DNA of 16,177 nucleotides from assembly GCA_021815935.1 (NCBI GenBank), contig JAKAZH010000018.1, positions 1 through 16,177 on the forward strand. Direction: 5' to 3'. Below, in pieces: positions 1-8,194 of the stretch. The notes beneath the pieces are model-generated. The model was not told where the DNA came from, did no database searches, and saw only the letters and a list, made by a program, of their open reading frames with translations. Position numbers and translations under genes: made by a program. This DNA is from Actinomycetes bacterium. GTDB taxonomy: Bacteria; Actinomycetota; Acidimicrobiia; Acidimicrobiales; Palsa-688. Numbering within the stretch: position 1 is the first letter of the stretch; the number at the start of each line of letters is the position of its first letter.

Positions 1-637
1 CGTTGCAAAGCACGCGAAGTTCTCGGACACCTTCGAGGAGACCGTCCGCTTCGCGGACCAGTTCGAACATCGGTGTCACCACCTGCTCCAGGCACGAGTC
101 GGGCACGGCGGGCCGTGACCTTTGGGCCCCCAGCTTGTCCGCTAGAAGGCTGTACTCCTCTGGCGTTTTGAACGCCGGCATTGGACTTTGACCAATGAGA
201 TGCGACTTGTCGACCGGCACTTCCAAACGCAGGTCGGCCACCCAGAACCCACCCTCACACCACTCTGCCGTGAGGTGGACAAAGTGATATGTCGTTCCGC
301 TAGCGGCCGAGGCTCTCTGGCTCTGTCCTAAAACCGACGACGCGTCGTAGACGGGCACGAGCATTGCCCAAGGAAACCTCCGCTTGACGAGATCGCAAGC
401 CTGGCTAACTACCATGCCATAGCGAAGAATCGGAGGCTCTTCACGGACAATCGCCGGTCCGTGGTTCTCGTGGAGGACTTCGAACTGACGGTCCCAGATC
501 AGCCGTTCGCGAGTTCCTACAAAAAAGAGGGGAACATCCTTGACGACGTCGCCCTGTCGATAGGCGTCAAGGGCTGCGGTGTCACTGCTGGACCAGTCAC
601 GGGACTGGCCGATTCCGACTGGCGAGTTCTCGGAGAT
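1..637 (-). CDS. SQxCDL-motif protein of unknown function, third gene of a cassette (partial)
   Basis: An open frame on the minus strand runs off the left edge, so the C-terminus is missing; 212 codons are visible. I do not recognise a named family. The residues look like a folded soluble protein: an N-terminal acidic/aromatic stretch, then GMVVSQACDLV at about residues 74-84 followed by a hydrophobic strand (AMLVPVYD), a pattern I associate with uncharacterised proteins carrying an S-Q-x-C-D-L motif. No signal peptide or membrane segment is seen. The upstream HTH gene ends with TAG two bases before the likely start. The frame has no ATG, GTG or TTG near its 5' end; the best-placed initiator is ATC at 637-635, five bases after GGGAG. 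The nearest ATG is about 75 codons in and would remove conserved-looking sequence. It is probably cotranslated with the two genes upstream. Function unknown; the reading frame is well supported, the start is not. Confidence 0.7.
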   Translation of the reverse strand, partial: MSENSPVGIGQSRDWSSSDTAALDAYRQGDVVKDVPLFFVGTRERLIWDRQFEVLHENHGPAIVREEPPILRYGMVVSQACDLVKRRFPWAMLVPVYDASSVLGQSQRASAASGTTYHFVHLTAEWCEGGFWVADLRLEVPVDKSHLIGQSPMPAFKTPEEYSLLADKLGAQRSRPAVPDSCLEQVVTPMFELVREADGLLEGVRELRVLCN

Positions 638-639
638 GT

Positions 640-1323
640 CTACTCCCAGGGCGACGCTGTGTTGCGGCCCTCAGTGAGGTCATCGATACTGGCGGCGAGT
701 CTCGGATTGGGTGAGGGCGGGGTGATCCGGGCCAGATGATGTCGAACAAGACGGCCAACCGCTGCCACGGTTTCGGGATCACCGTTCGATCCGATCAGTT
801 CTTGGAGTGGCGACGGGCTGCCCGAATGAAACCAGGTCCGAGCGGGCTCTTCGCCGACAGCGTCAACAGCTGACGCCACAATGTTGTGCAAGCGCAGGAC
901 GGATCCGGTAGATCCGTTGTGTGGATGCGTCCCGGGTCGTCTTTGCCACGCGTAGAAAGTTCCTCTGTCTATGCCTGCTGCTCGGGCGCCATCGCGGACG
1001 CTTACACCGAGCCACGTCAGTAGTCTGAATACAGCGTCAACGAGATGGTCAGCGCCTCCCGGTCGACGCGCCGGTATCCCGGCGTGCGTAGAGGTGTCAT
1101 CATTTGGCGATAGCTCCGCATCAAGAGGGGCTATCTCCCGTTCGAGGAGGGTTCCCGGCCGGGTACATGATTCCAAGTCGTAGAACAGTCCGTCGATGTA
1201 GTCCACAACGGCCGTGCTTCGTTGCAGGAGTTCCCAATCGGGAAACGCAGCGTGTGTGGCGTCCACACCAGATAGCGGCTGAAAGTCACCGCAAAAATCG
1301 ATGTCGGTACTAGTCGTGGACAT
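640..1323 (-). CDS. HTH protein resembling Xre/MbcA/ParS-type antitoxins
   Basis: The 227-residue protein has an unassigned acidic N-terminal part (about 1-90), a helix-turn-helix at about 94-130 (core VRDGARAAGIDRGTFYAW), and a C-terminal region at about 148-200 with the spacing A-x-x-W-F ... P-L-x-x-L, like the toxin-binding domain of the Xre/MbcA antitoxins (DUF2384-like). That similarity is by eye and is the weaker part of the call. The gene starts inside the last codons of the TIGR04255 gene (14-base overlap) and ends two bases before the likely start of the SQxCDL gene, so the three are probably translationally coupled. In such a setting it could be the DNA-binding autoregulator and neutralising partner of a toxic neighbour. 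A plain XRE-like regulator is the alternative. Confidence 0.75.
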   Translation of the reverse strand: MSTTSTDIDFCGDFQPLSGVDATHAAFPDWELLQRSTAVVDYIDGLFYDLESCTRPGTLLEREIAPLDAELSPNDDTSTHAGIPARRPGGADHLVDAVFRLLTWLGVSVRDGARAAGIDRGTFYAWQRRPGTHPHNGSTGSVLRLHNIVASAVDAVGEEPARTWFHSGSPSPLQELIGSNGDPETVAAVGRLVRHHLARITPPSPNPRLAASIDDLTEGRNTASPWE

Positions 1324-2089
1324 CGGCGTCGTCGCCCTTCAGCCACATGTAGAGGTCCGCCTTGATGCTGGCACGAAACACTTGCCCTAGTCTTTGGTGA
1401 AGACGATCGATCCCGGCCATCGCGTCGCCAGTATCATAATCACGGTTTTCTCGAAAGACGTCGAGATCTAAAAGGTACGAACTGCTTTTACTCGCCGCGG
1501 CCTCCCCTGGGAGTAACCCGTGTCGGAGGAGACACCTCGTATCATCGTCCAGCCTTATGAAAACTCGTTGATCGGATGCGAGTACGCATCCCGAGAAACG
1601 GTCATCGCTCAACAACCCGAGCAGAAAGTCCGCTAGAAGACCGTCCCATCCAGTTCGCCCGTCAGGTAGGCGGACTTGGTTCACGTAGCGCAGCCCAAGC
1701 CGAGCCTCCGTCGCCGGATCGAATACGTCGGCGACCGCTGCGACCATCCTTTCGAAACGCTGTCGAAGCTCCGCCCATCCCCCATACGCCCGGCTTTCGA
1801 GAGTCACGCTTTCCGGGTTGATCAGCACTGACCATGTGTCGTCGACTGTGCTCAGCCGGTATGCCTGCCGGTTGGGTTCGCTAACGGCTCCCTGAGGGGT
1901 CATCGTCGCTCGAATCAAAGGCGCTGACTGTAGGTGCTTCCACTCGGCTCCCATCGCGCCTTGAAAATTCCGGGCCTGCCGGTGCTCTATCTCGCGCGCC
2001 ACCTCCTCGTAGTTGACTTGTGCAGCTACAAGAACGAGCGGGCTGCGGTTAAATTTTTCGCTCTCATAGTCAGGTAGGTCCACGGCCAT
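1310..2089 (-). CDS. TIGR04255 family protein
   Basis: The 259-residue protein matches my memory of the sporadically distributed TIGR04255 family in length and pattern: an N-terminal strand (SPLVLVAAQVNYE, about 16-28), W-S-V-L-I-N-P with T-L-E-S-R-x-Y and a helix at about 86-116, then RLGLRYVNQVRLP at about 130-142. No catalytic residues are known to me for this family and no biochemical role is established. No signal peptide or membrane helix is seen. The ATG at 2089 has AGGGA about nine bases upstream. It is the first gene of a three-gene cassette, overlaps the HTH gene by 14 bases, and lies only 25 bp after the phosphotransferase-family frame. The coding sequence looks less GC-rich than the mobilisation genes, suggesting separate acquisition. 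Family call fairly secure, function unknown. Confidence 0.8.
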   Translation of the reverse strand: MAVDLPDYESEKFNRSPLVLVAAQVNYEEVAREIEHRQARNFQGAMGAEWKHLQSAPLIRATMTPQGAVSEPNRQAYRLSTVDDTWSVLINPESVTLESRAYGGWAELRQRFERMVAAVADVFDPATEARLGLRYVNQVRLPDGRTGWDGLLADFLLGLLSDDRFSGCVLASDQRVFIRLDDDTRCLLRHGLLPGEAAASKSSSYLLDLDVFRENRDYDTGDAMAGIDRLHQRLGQVFRASIKADLYMWLKGDDADVHD

Positions 2090-2102
2090 TCCCAGTATCC
2101 CT

Positions 2103-2124
2103 GATTTTCAACACTTATTCAACA
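2103..2124 (-). repeat. Two tandem 11-bp repeats (TGTTGAAnAAn-like)
   Basis: On the minus strand the heptamer TGTTGAA occurs twice, at 2124-2118 and 2113-2107, exactly 11 bases apart, followed by TAAG and AATC. The first copy includes the stop codon of the phosphotransferase frame, and the pair lies 14 to 35 bp upstream of the TIGR04255 start. One-turn spacing is what an operator bound on one DNA face looks like, and the cassette encodes a HTH protein. Two seven-base matches can arise by chance, so the operator role is inference. Confidence 0.4.
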
Positions 2125-3017
2125 TAGTGGGGTATCGGAGTTTCTGCGAGACCTTTCGGAACTTCCCTGACTCGCTCGCCAAGGCGAACGGACCCGCAAC
2201 GCCGCTGGGTATCACCGCAGCAGCGCAGCAAGGTAGCGGCCGTCGCGGTCGTATTCCAAGGCGTCGTCGAGGAGGTGCGGCTTGCATAGCTCCTCAGCCT
2301 TACGGCGAGAGAACTCGCCGAGATCGTGAAGTCTGACGATAGCCAGCGAATCACGTCGTCGAAGCCGATAAACGGACTGCCGCCGTAGGCTTCCAGCATC
2401 AAAGCTACCCGGCGGCGCGCGTCGTCCATCCCCGGGGCGCCACGCGGCACGACAGCGCCCAGCGGCACGATCCGAGTTGCGAAGTAGGCGATATCCCAAA
2501 GCCTGGGGCCGGGCGAGCAGAAATCGAAGTCGATCGCCCCGACGATTCGCCCATCGCGAAACACGAGGTTATGCGGTGCGAAATCGTTGTGACAGACCAC
2601 CTCGGCCGGGACCTTCGTAGGCGACTGCCAGATTTCCCCGCCGCTGGCGAAACCGACACTTGCGTCGTGGAGGCGGCGCAAACGTTGCGCCCCGTCGCAG
2701 CGAACCTCGTCGGACCACACCCACGCCGGGAGGGGATAGGCCGGAACGTCGCCCGCAAGGTAAGACAGCCGCTCCCGAACCGGAACGCCACCGGCGTCGA
2801 GCATGATATCGATAGGCCGCGGTACCCAGTCGACCCCACCTGCACCCAGATGGTCGAGGTAGCGGTGCACGGTTGGCGTCCAGGGACCGCCACCCCGCAC
2901 TACCGTGTCTCCCTCTCGACATACCCGGTTCATGTTGCCGGCGACGAACCCGCCGTATCGCTCATCGACTGGTCCTTCCCCCACCACCCAAGAATGCCAC
3001 CCCCTGACCGCCACCAC
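2115..3017 (-). CDS. Aminoglycoside phosphotransferase (APH) family protein, frameshifted near the C-terminus
   Basis: The kinase-like fold of the APH/choline-kinase family is clear: GNMNRVCREGDTVVR with GPWTPTVHRYLDHL at about 28-56, RLHDAS at 115-120, the catalytic loop CHNDFAPHN at 142-150 (Asp145 base, Asn150 metal ligand) and the metal-binding IDFD at 162-165. Members phosphorylate small molecules; the substrate cannot be told, so resistance should not be assumed. GTG at 3017 has TTGAGG about eight bases upstream. After about residue 225 (near 2342) the protein stops looking like the family. The family-like tail (AIVRLHDLGEFSRRKAEEL through ALEYDRDGRYLAALLR) continues in the -1 frame and ends at a TGA at 2212. 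So one base has been lost or the sequence has an error. Read literally, the frame ends at 2115 with an unrelated basic tail. It is probably impaired if the shift is real. Confidence 0.75.
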   Translation of the reverse strand: MVAVRGWHSWVVGEGPVDERYGGFVAGNMNRVCREGDTVVRGGGPWTPTVHRYLDHLGAGGVDWVPRPIDIMLDAGGVPVRERLSYLAGDVPAYPLPAWVWSDEVRCDGAQRLRRLHDASVGFASGGEIWQSPTKVPAEVVCHNDFAPHNLVFRDGRIVGAIDFDFCSPGPRLWDIAYFATRIVPLGAVVPRGAPGMDDARRRVALMLEAYGGSPFIGFDDVIRWLSSDFTISASSLAVRLRSYASRTSSTTPWNTTATAATLLRCCGDTQRRCGSVRLGERVREVPKGLAETPIPHYVE

Positions 3018-3129
3018 GAATGAACCTCAAGACACGGCAAAGGCACGCTCCCTGCGAGAGTCGCCTCCTCCGTCACCCCTGGCGCCCCGCCCGATCATCC
3101 CGGTAGCAAAACCGTCATAGAAGGGCTGA

Positions 3130-4431
3130 TCACAGTGCAACGCGCGAGAGTCGTGTGCCGTTGATGAGGATCGCCGTGCCGGCGGGGGTGTTTGCTATCT
3201 GGTCCGCTAGTAGGCGAGGTTGACGACGGGTGCTCCACGTCGTCGAGGACCTTCGCAGCACGGTGTTGGTGGTGTTCGTGGATACGACAGGGACGTCGGT
3301 TTCGCCGGCGAGGGTGGAGATCGCTTTGAGCGTCGCCGTGTCAGCGATGCCGGGAAGGATCAGTTTGTGGCTGAACAGGGTGAGGAAACCGTCGGCGGCC
3401 CTGTCCCAGCGCGCTCGGGCTTGGGAGAGGTCTTGCAGGCAGGCGAGCACGACGAGGCCTTGGCTTCCTCCTTCGGCGACTGTGGCGGCAAGGTCGGGCA
3501 GGGGGGCGATGTTGGCTACCTCGTCGAGAGCGAAAAGCATCGGCGGGGTCGGGTGGCGCCGGTAGGTGGCGGAGCGGATCTGATCGAGGAGGCAGACGAC
3601 GATCGGGGCGTGAAGTTTTTGGGTGGCAGCGGGCGCTACCAGGTAGAGGGTGTCGGCGGACCGGGCGAAAGCTTCGGGGTCGAACGCCGGACGGTGGGTG
3701 GCTTGAAGGGCGGCATCGCTGCGGTATGCGCCGAGGATGCCGTCCGCGGTGGAGAAGATCCCTGACAGCTCGCGTGGGTCGGTGTGGGCTATGCCGTAGA
3801 GGATGTCCGAGGCCCGACGGGCGTTGCAGGCTTCGAGGATCGACAGGGGATGGTCAAGTTCGCGGCGATGCAGCCACGACAAGACGACCGCCATCTCCGC
3901 GCCGGATTTCGCCGCGGCGTGCAGGAGCGGAGCGAGAAGGCTTTGGGCTCGTTCGATCCAGTGGCTTTCGGTGTTGTGATGGTCGGGGCGTGCCGCTCCG
4001 GCGAGGGCGTGGGCTCGTACGACCGCCTCATCCCAGGTGCCGCATCCGCTGACCGGGGACCACGTGACCGGCTCGAGGCCGTCGGGGATGGCGGTGCTGG
4101 CGGACGGGTCCCAATACCAGCAGACCCCGAGGCGAGCGCGATATCGGCTGGTGGTGGCTACAACGTCGGCTTTGGTGGAGGTGATCACGGCGGGACCTTG
4201 ATGGCGGGCGATGGTCGGCACGACTATGCGGGTCGTCTTACCAGATCGGGGAGGGCCGATTACCAGCACATGGTGCTCGGCTCCGGCGATGACAGGCCCG
4301 GCGGTTCCCCGCCCAAGGTAGATACCGCCCGGAGTTGCAGGCGACTCGTGCGACGTGCGGGCCCCTTGGTTGTTGGCGGCGGGGTAGATCGCTCGAGCGG
4401 CGAGCCGCTCGAGATGCGACCGGGCACTCAT
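3130..4431 (-). CDS. VirD4/TraG-like conjugative coupling ATPase
   Basis: The product (433 residues) is a type IV coupling protein, the ATPase that brings the relaxase-DNA complex to a secretion channel. Walker A is GPPRSGKT at 59-66, Walker B is MLFALDEVAN at 298-307, followed by the TraG-type segment GSQGLVVLACLQDLSQARARW (split around residue 331) and an SHKLILPGIAD block. I chose ATG at 4431 because it overlaps the relaxase stop as ATGA, a classic coupled start. An in-frame ATG at 4467 adds 12 residues inside the relaxase gene. It is shorter than classical VirD4 and shows no N-terminal membrane helices, so it may be a soluble form that relies on another protein for membrane docking. It is the third gene of the HTH-relaxase-coupling protein operon. 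Confidence 0.9.
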   Translation of the reverse strand: MSARSHLERLAARAIYPAANNQGARTSHESPATPGGIYLGRGTAGPVIAGAEHHVLVIGPPRSGKTTRIVVPTIARHQGPAVITSTKADVVATTSRYRARLGVCWYWDPSASTAIPDGLEPVTWSPVSGCGTWDEAVVRAHALAGAARPDHHNTESHWIERAQSLLAPLLHAAAKSGAEMAVVLSWLHRRELDHPLSILEACNARRASDILYGIAHTDPRELSGIFSTADGILGAYRSDAALQATHRPAFDPEAFARSADTLYLVAPAATQKLHAPIVVCLLDQIRSATYRRHPTPPMLFALDEVANIAPLPDLAATVAEGGSQGLVVLACLQDLSQARARWDRAADGFLTLFSHKLILPGIADTATLKAISTLAGETDVPVVSTNTTNTVLRRSSTTWSTRRQPRLLADQIANTPAGTAILINGTRLSRVAL

Positions 4432-7376
4432 AGTCCGAGTCCCCTGTCGGTGTCGACCGACCGCCATGAGCCCAGGTCGTGCCCGTCCATGTTTTGCACG
4501 TCGGGACCGGGAGGCTGATGCGCTTCGAGGTGGCGACCCTCGAATAGCGCCATGCGGGCCAGGTCGTAGGCGCGACCCCGCTCCGGGTCGGTCGGGCGAG
4601 GTCCGAGCACGCTGCTGTCATCGAGACGGCTGGCGCCTTCGGATCGGTCAAGGTCGTGTCCGGGGACGGTTTCGCGGTACGCGGCGAGTCGCTCGGCGAG
4701 GAGCGCCCAGCGTTCGCGTCCGGTTTCGGTTACCGGCGGGGGCCCTATGGTATCTGTCAGCCATGCCGGCGGGTCGGCGAGCGTCACTACGCGCTCTTCT
4801 GTCAGGGACGCTCGTCGTGCGTGGGTGACGTCGAGCTGATCGCTCGCCAGGCGTTGAGCTTTGGACTGGCCGAGGAGGCGTATCGTCTCGGCGAGAGGAT
4901 CCGGCGGCGCAAGGTTGAGTCGGGCTGAGCTGGGTCGCACCAGGTTGGGTTGCGCCTGATAGGGCCCGCCAGTGCGGGCTCGGTCAACGTCAGTATTGCT
5001 CATGCCAGGTCGGTTGTTCGCCGGTATGTTCGGGCCGTTAGTTGCGCGGCTGGTGTCGCCGGCGACGACGTAGAGACGGTTTGATTCGCGGCCTCGTGAC
5101 AGGCCGACGTATCCGGCCTCGCGATAGACGGCGTCGGAGCCGAGCAGGAAGGCGTGGTTGACCGTCGCGCCTTGAGCTTTGTGGACTGTCGTAGCGTACG
5201 AGTGGGCCAGGTAGCCGCCCTCGAGGTAGTCGGAGGGCAGGACGGCGCCGTCAGAGAGCGTGACCGTCCCTGCGCCGACGTCGAGGTCTGCGACGGTCGA
5301 CCGGGTCCCGTTTCGTACTCCCAGACGTCGGTCGTTGCGCCCGCAGATAACCTCGTCTCCGAGAGCGAACTGCCGCCCGGCTACGTCGAGGCGTTGAGGA
5401 CCGAGGCGGCCGGCTGCGTCAAGGCGGGCACGTGCTCGCAGGTTGAGGTCCTCGACGTCCGCTCGGCGTAGCGCGTACATCGCGGCCTGGCCGTCCTGGC
5501 GGTGTGCGAGCCACCAGTCGTCGACCATCCGCTCGCGTACGGTGTCCGCGTCGGGGGCGACAGTCACCCGCCCGGCGCTGCGGTAGGCGGTGACAGCTTC
5601 GAGTGTAGAGCCGGCGCGCAGAGCGCTTAACGCTTCCCGCTCCCAGAGGTGCACTTGGCGGCGGTTGCCTGCCAGCTCGCTCACCGGCACAACCTGGCCG
5701 AGAGCGGAGAACGCCCCTCCGGCCTCTATCTCCGGCAGCTGGCGGTGATCGCCGATCAACACCAGTTTCGCACGGCCCCGTTCGGCGTGCGCGGCGAGAC
5801 GGGCGAGTTTGCGGGTGCCGACCATGGCCGCCTCGTCGACGACGATTACAGTGCCGGGCCGTAGCGCGCAGAGCGGGCCAGGACGGTCCAGTTCGCCGAG
5901 AAGCCGGTCGACTGTCGTGGAGGCTATGCCCGACCCGGCTTGCAGCTCGGCCGCTGCGCGTGCTGCGAGCGCCGCCCCGATCACGTGGTAGCCGCCGGAC
6001 TGCCAAGCGGCGCGTGCCGCGTCGAGAGCGAACGTTTTCCCCGAACCGGCCCGACCGACAACGATCTCGACGCCCGCCCCCGACGACAGCAGCTTCGCGA
6101 CCATCGCTTTCTGCTCGTCGCTCAGCATCGGCCGGCATGCGATCACCTCAGCGACGGATGCGGCTCGCAGCATTCCGACACCGTCGCCTACCCGCCGGGC
6201 AGCCCAGGCGACGAGACGACCTTCAACGTCTAGCAGTTCTGCGGTGCTGTACACCGCGCCGACGCCACGTCGTGTCGTCAAATGGACGACGTCAGACCGT
6301 GCGGTGAGGCGATCAGCGGCGAGGCGGACTTGTGCGGGGTGAATCCCCTCGGCGTGCCCCGCCGCCAAAGCCTGCAGAACGTCGCGGCGGTCGAATGTCG
6401 ACGTGTGCGCTGTCAGGCCGTCAGCTCGCAGCATCGCAGCGCTGACTTCGACTGTCCTGTCCGCTGCGGGGCGGGGTCGCCCGAGAAGCGTCTCGATGTC
6501 GATGCCGAACTCTGCCGAGCGGGCCTGCCATCGCCCGCGTAGCTCGCTGAGACTGCTCAGACCGTCTTTCGCCGGGCGCGTCGCCAACGCGGCAACCTCA
6601 GCGCCAGCCGAAGACGACACCCCCGCTGCGTTCATTGCCGCGACGATCTGTGAACGGCGCTTGGAGAACTCGCCGATCAGGGTGAGTTTAACTCCGGCGA
6701 TCTCGGCGGCACCTTTTCGCACCGGCCCCCAAGACACTCCGAGCGATTCGGTCAGCGCGGCGCGAAGGGAAGCCTGGTAGAGGTAGCCGAGCGTCTTTGC
6801 CCACCGGTATACCCGGTCCCCGGCCAGCGCCGTCCACCGGCCGTCGGCGTCGACGGTCATGTTCGCCACTACGACGTGGGTGTGCAGTTGCGGGTCGCCG
6901 GCACGCGAGCTTCGATGCCCGAACGCTGCGGCGACGACGCCTTCGGTGTCGATCAGTGTTACCGCCCCACTGCCACGCCGGGCCCGGACGACCTCAGCCT
7001 CAAAAACGTCGACCGCCTCCGCGACGGCCCGGTCGTGCGCTGCGGCGATCAGACCTGCGGTGTCGGGATCGGCCAGGCCCCACAGGACACTGACAGATTT
7101 CGGCGACGAGAAGCACAAGTCAAAGCCGGCCAGGCGGTGACTCGTCGTGCGAGGAACCCCGAGCGGGTCGCCGGTGCGTGGATCGGCCGCGTCGAGGAGA
7201 AGCCTGAAGCCGGCCGGATCCACCCGGCCCTCCAACTCGAGACGCCCGCAGGCCGAGCCCAGCCACACCGCCGGAACCTCACTGTCGCCACGCGTGTAGT
7301 ACTCGTCCGCGCCTCCGGGAAGCTGCTCGGCGTAATACGACGCCCTACCCGGTGTCAGCTTTCCAATCGACAACAT
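4428..7376 (-). CDS. MobF (TrwC/TraI-type) relaxase-helicase
   Basis: The relaxase nicks the origin of transfer, stays covalently attached through a tyrosine and unwinds the DNA. I start at ATG 7376 (982 residues) because MobF relaxases begin MLSIGKL..; a longer frame from 7457 overlaps the upstream gene. The N-terminal domain has the tyrosine pair YY at 14-15, a second pair at 26-27, the FSSPKSVSVLW block at 89-99 and the metal-binding histidines H154, H165 and H167 (GDPQLHTHVVV). The helicase half has Walker A GRAGSGKT at 441-448, DEAAM at 514-518, GDHRQLP at 542-548 and YATTVHKAQGAT at 728-739 with VGLSRGR at 757-763, as in RecD2/TraI helicases. The tail after about 780 is low-complexity and unassigned. 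It lies 14 bp after the HTH gene. No break seen. Confidence 0.95.
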   Translation of the reverse strand: MLSIGKLTPGRASYYAEQLPGGADEYYTRGDSEVPAVWLGSACGRLELEGRVDPAGFRLLLDAADPRTGDPLGVPRTTSHRLAGFDLCFSSPKSVSVLWGLADPDTAGLIAAAHDRAVAEAVDVFEAEVVRARRGSGAVTLIDTEGVVAAAFGHRSSRAGDPQLHTHVVVANMTVDADGRWTALAGDRVYRWAKTLGYLYQASLRAALTESLGVSWGPVRKGAAEIAGVKLTLIGEFSKRRSQIVAAMNAAGVSSSAGAEVAALATRPAKDGLSSLSELRGRWQARSAEFGIDIETLLGRPRPAADRTVEVSAAMLRADGLTAHTSTFDRRDVLQALAAGHAEGIHPAQVRLAADRLTARSDVVHLTTRRGVGAVYSTAELLDVEGRLVAWAARRVGDGVGMLRAASVAEVIACRPMLSDEQKAMVAKLLSSGAGVEIVVGRAGSGKTFALDAARAAWQSGGYHVIGAALAARAAAELQAGSGIASTTVDRLLGELDRPGPLCALRPGTVIVVDEAAMVGTRKLARLAAHAERGRAKLVLIGDHRQLPEIEAGGAFSALGQVVPVSELAGNRRQVHLWEREALSALRAGSTLEAVTAYRSAGRVTVAPDADTVRERMVDDWWLAHRQDGQAAMYALRRADVEDLNLRARARLDAAGRLGPQRLDVAGRQFALGDEVICGRNDRRLGVRNGTRSTVADLDVGAGTVTLSDGAVLPSDYLEGGYLAHSYATTVHKAQGATVNHAFLLGSDAVYREAGYVGLSRGRESNRLYVVAGDTSRATNGPNIPANNRPGMSNTDVDRARTGGPYQAQPNLVRPSSARLNLAPPDPLAETIRLLGQSKAQRLASDQLDVTHARRASLTEERVVTLADPPAWLTDTIGPPPVTETGRERWALLAERLAAYRETVPGHDLDRSEGASRLDDSSVLGPRPTDPERGRAYDLARMALFEGRHLEAHQPPGPDVQNMDGHDLGSWRSVDTDRGLGL

Positions 7377-7390
7377 TGCAGTCGCCCCGC

Positions 7391-8170
7391 TCAGACCGTC
7401 GCCGCGAGACGTCGCGCTGCCCGGGAACGAACTGCCCGAACCGAAGCGGGTGTGCATCCCAGGCGCCGGGCGGTCTCGCCCACGTCAAAGCCTGCGGCTC
7501 GGGTCAGGAACAGGGGGGCGGCCGCTGCCCGGGTCAGCCTGCCGTCGCGCACCGCGTCGGCCAGCGCCAACGCCAGGTCCTCCTCGCCCGAACGGGAAGT
7601 GAAGCCGCAGACGACCGCGTCGAGAAGCGGTGAATGCAGCGCCGCACACCGACGTTCCCGCCGGCGGGGCACCCGCACAGCTTCAACCGTCCCGTCGATG
7701 AGATACCAAACCAAGTTCCGCGGCGGCGCCGCTCCCGCCGCAACCGACTCGGCTAGCACGACGACCCCCGACCAGCACGCCGACAGCAAATCAGACGCGA
7801 GGCCGTCGAGTTCCCAGCTGGCGGCTCCCGCCCTCGACCAACCGGCCAACACCGACGCGAGACGGGCCGCCAATCCCGACACGATGGTCAGGCGGGCCAG
7901 TTCGTCGCTGGCCCCGAGGCGACACAGGCACCCGACGATGCGCTCCTGGTCGTCGCGGCCCGCTCCCCTGCAGACGGCCGCGACGTCACCAGCTGACAGC
8001 CAGCCCAGCGAACCATTCGAATTCACGCCGAGACTCGAGCCCATGGCGAGCTCAGCGAGTTGAGCCTCCTCAACTAACCATCGTCGAGTCAAACGACTGC
8101 CGGCGGTGGTCGACCCCACGGCCTCCACATGTGCGATGAACGAGCTGATCGTGTCGTTGCTAGTAGCCAT
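7391..8170 (-). CDS. Conserved-looking HTH protein of a mobilisation operon
   Basis: A 259-residue protein starting at ATG 8170; a longer frame from a TTG at 8278 would translate the direct repeats upstream and is unlikely. I do not recognise the whole protein. The body is helical and Ala/Leu-rich. The last 40 residues (DVGETARRLGCTPASVRAVRSRAARR) look like a sigma-70 region 4 or LuxR-like helix-turn-helix, often seen in small actinobacterial DNA-binding proteins. It ends 14 bp before the relaxase start on the same strand, so the two are almost certainly cotranscribed. A transcriptional regulator of the operon or a relaxosome accessory DNA-binding protein would both fit. No strong ribosome binding site precedes the ATG. 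The 16-bp direct repeats 25 bp upstream are a natural candidate for its target. Confidence 0.7.
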   Translation of the reverse strand: MATSNDTISSFIAHVEAVGSTTAGSRLTRRWLVEEAQLAELAMGSSLGVNSNGSLGWLSAGDVAAVCRGAGRDDQERIVGCLCRLGASDELARLTIVSGLAARLASVLAGWSRAGAASWELDGLASDLLSACWSGVVVLAESVAAGAAPPRNLVWYLIDGTVEAVRVPRRRERRCAALHSPLLDAVVCGFTSRSGEEDLALALADAVRDGRLTRAAAAPLFLTRAAGFDVGETARRLGCTPASVRAVRSRAARRLAATV

Positions 8171-8194
8171 ACCAGCAACGATGCGACCCGGGGG

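Noticed and set aside
3054..3153. 10-bp direct repeat GCGAGAGTCG at 3054-3063 and 3144-3153 as possible attachment sites
   Set aside because: Too short, one copy is inside the coupling-protein gene, and there is no integrase or tRNA nearby.
3784..4518. 244-residue plus-strand frame
   Set aside because: It is the Gly-rich antisense of the coupling ATPase, whose Walker motifs are clear on the other strand.
5419..6138. 239-residue minus-strand frame inside the relaxase
   Set aside because: A shadow frame of the helicase region; Arg-rich and lacking motifs.
6876..8063. 395-residue plus-strand frame
   Set aside because: It lies antisense to the relaxase N-terminus and the HTH gene, has low-complexity Arg/Ala/Ser composition and no domain.
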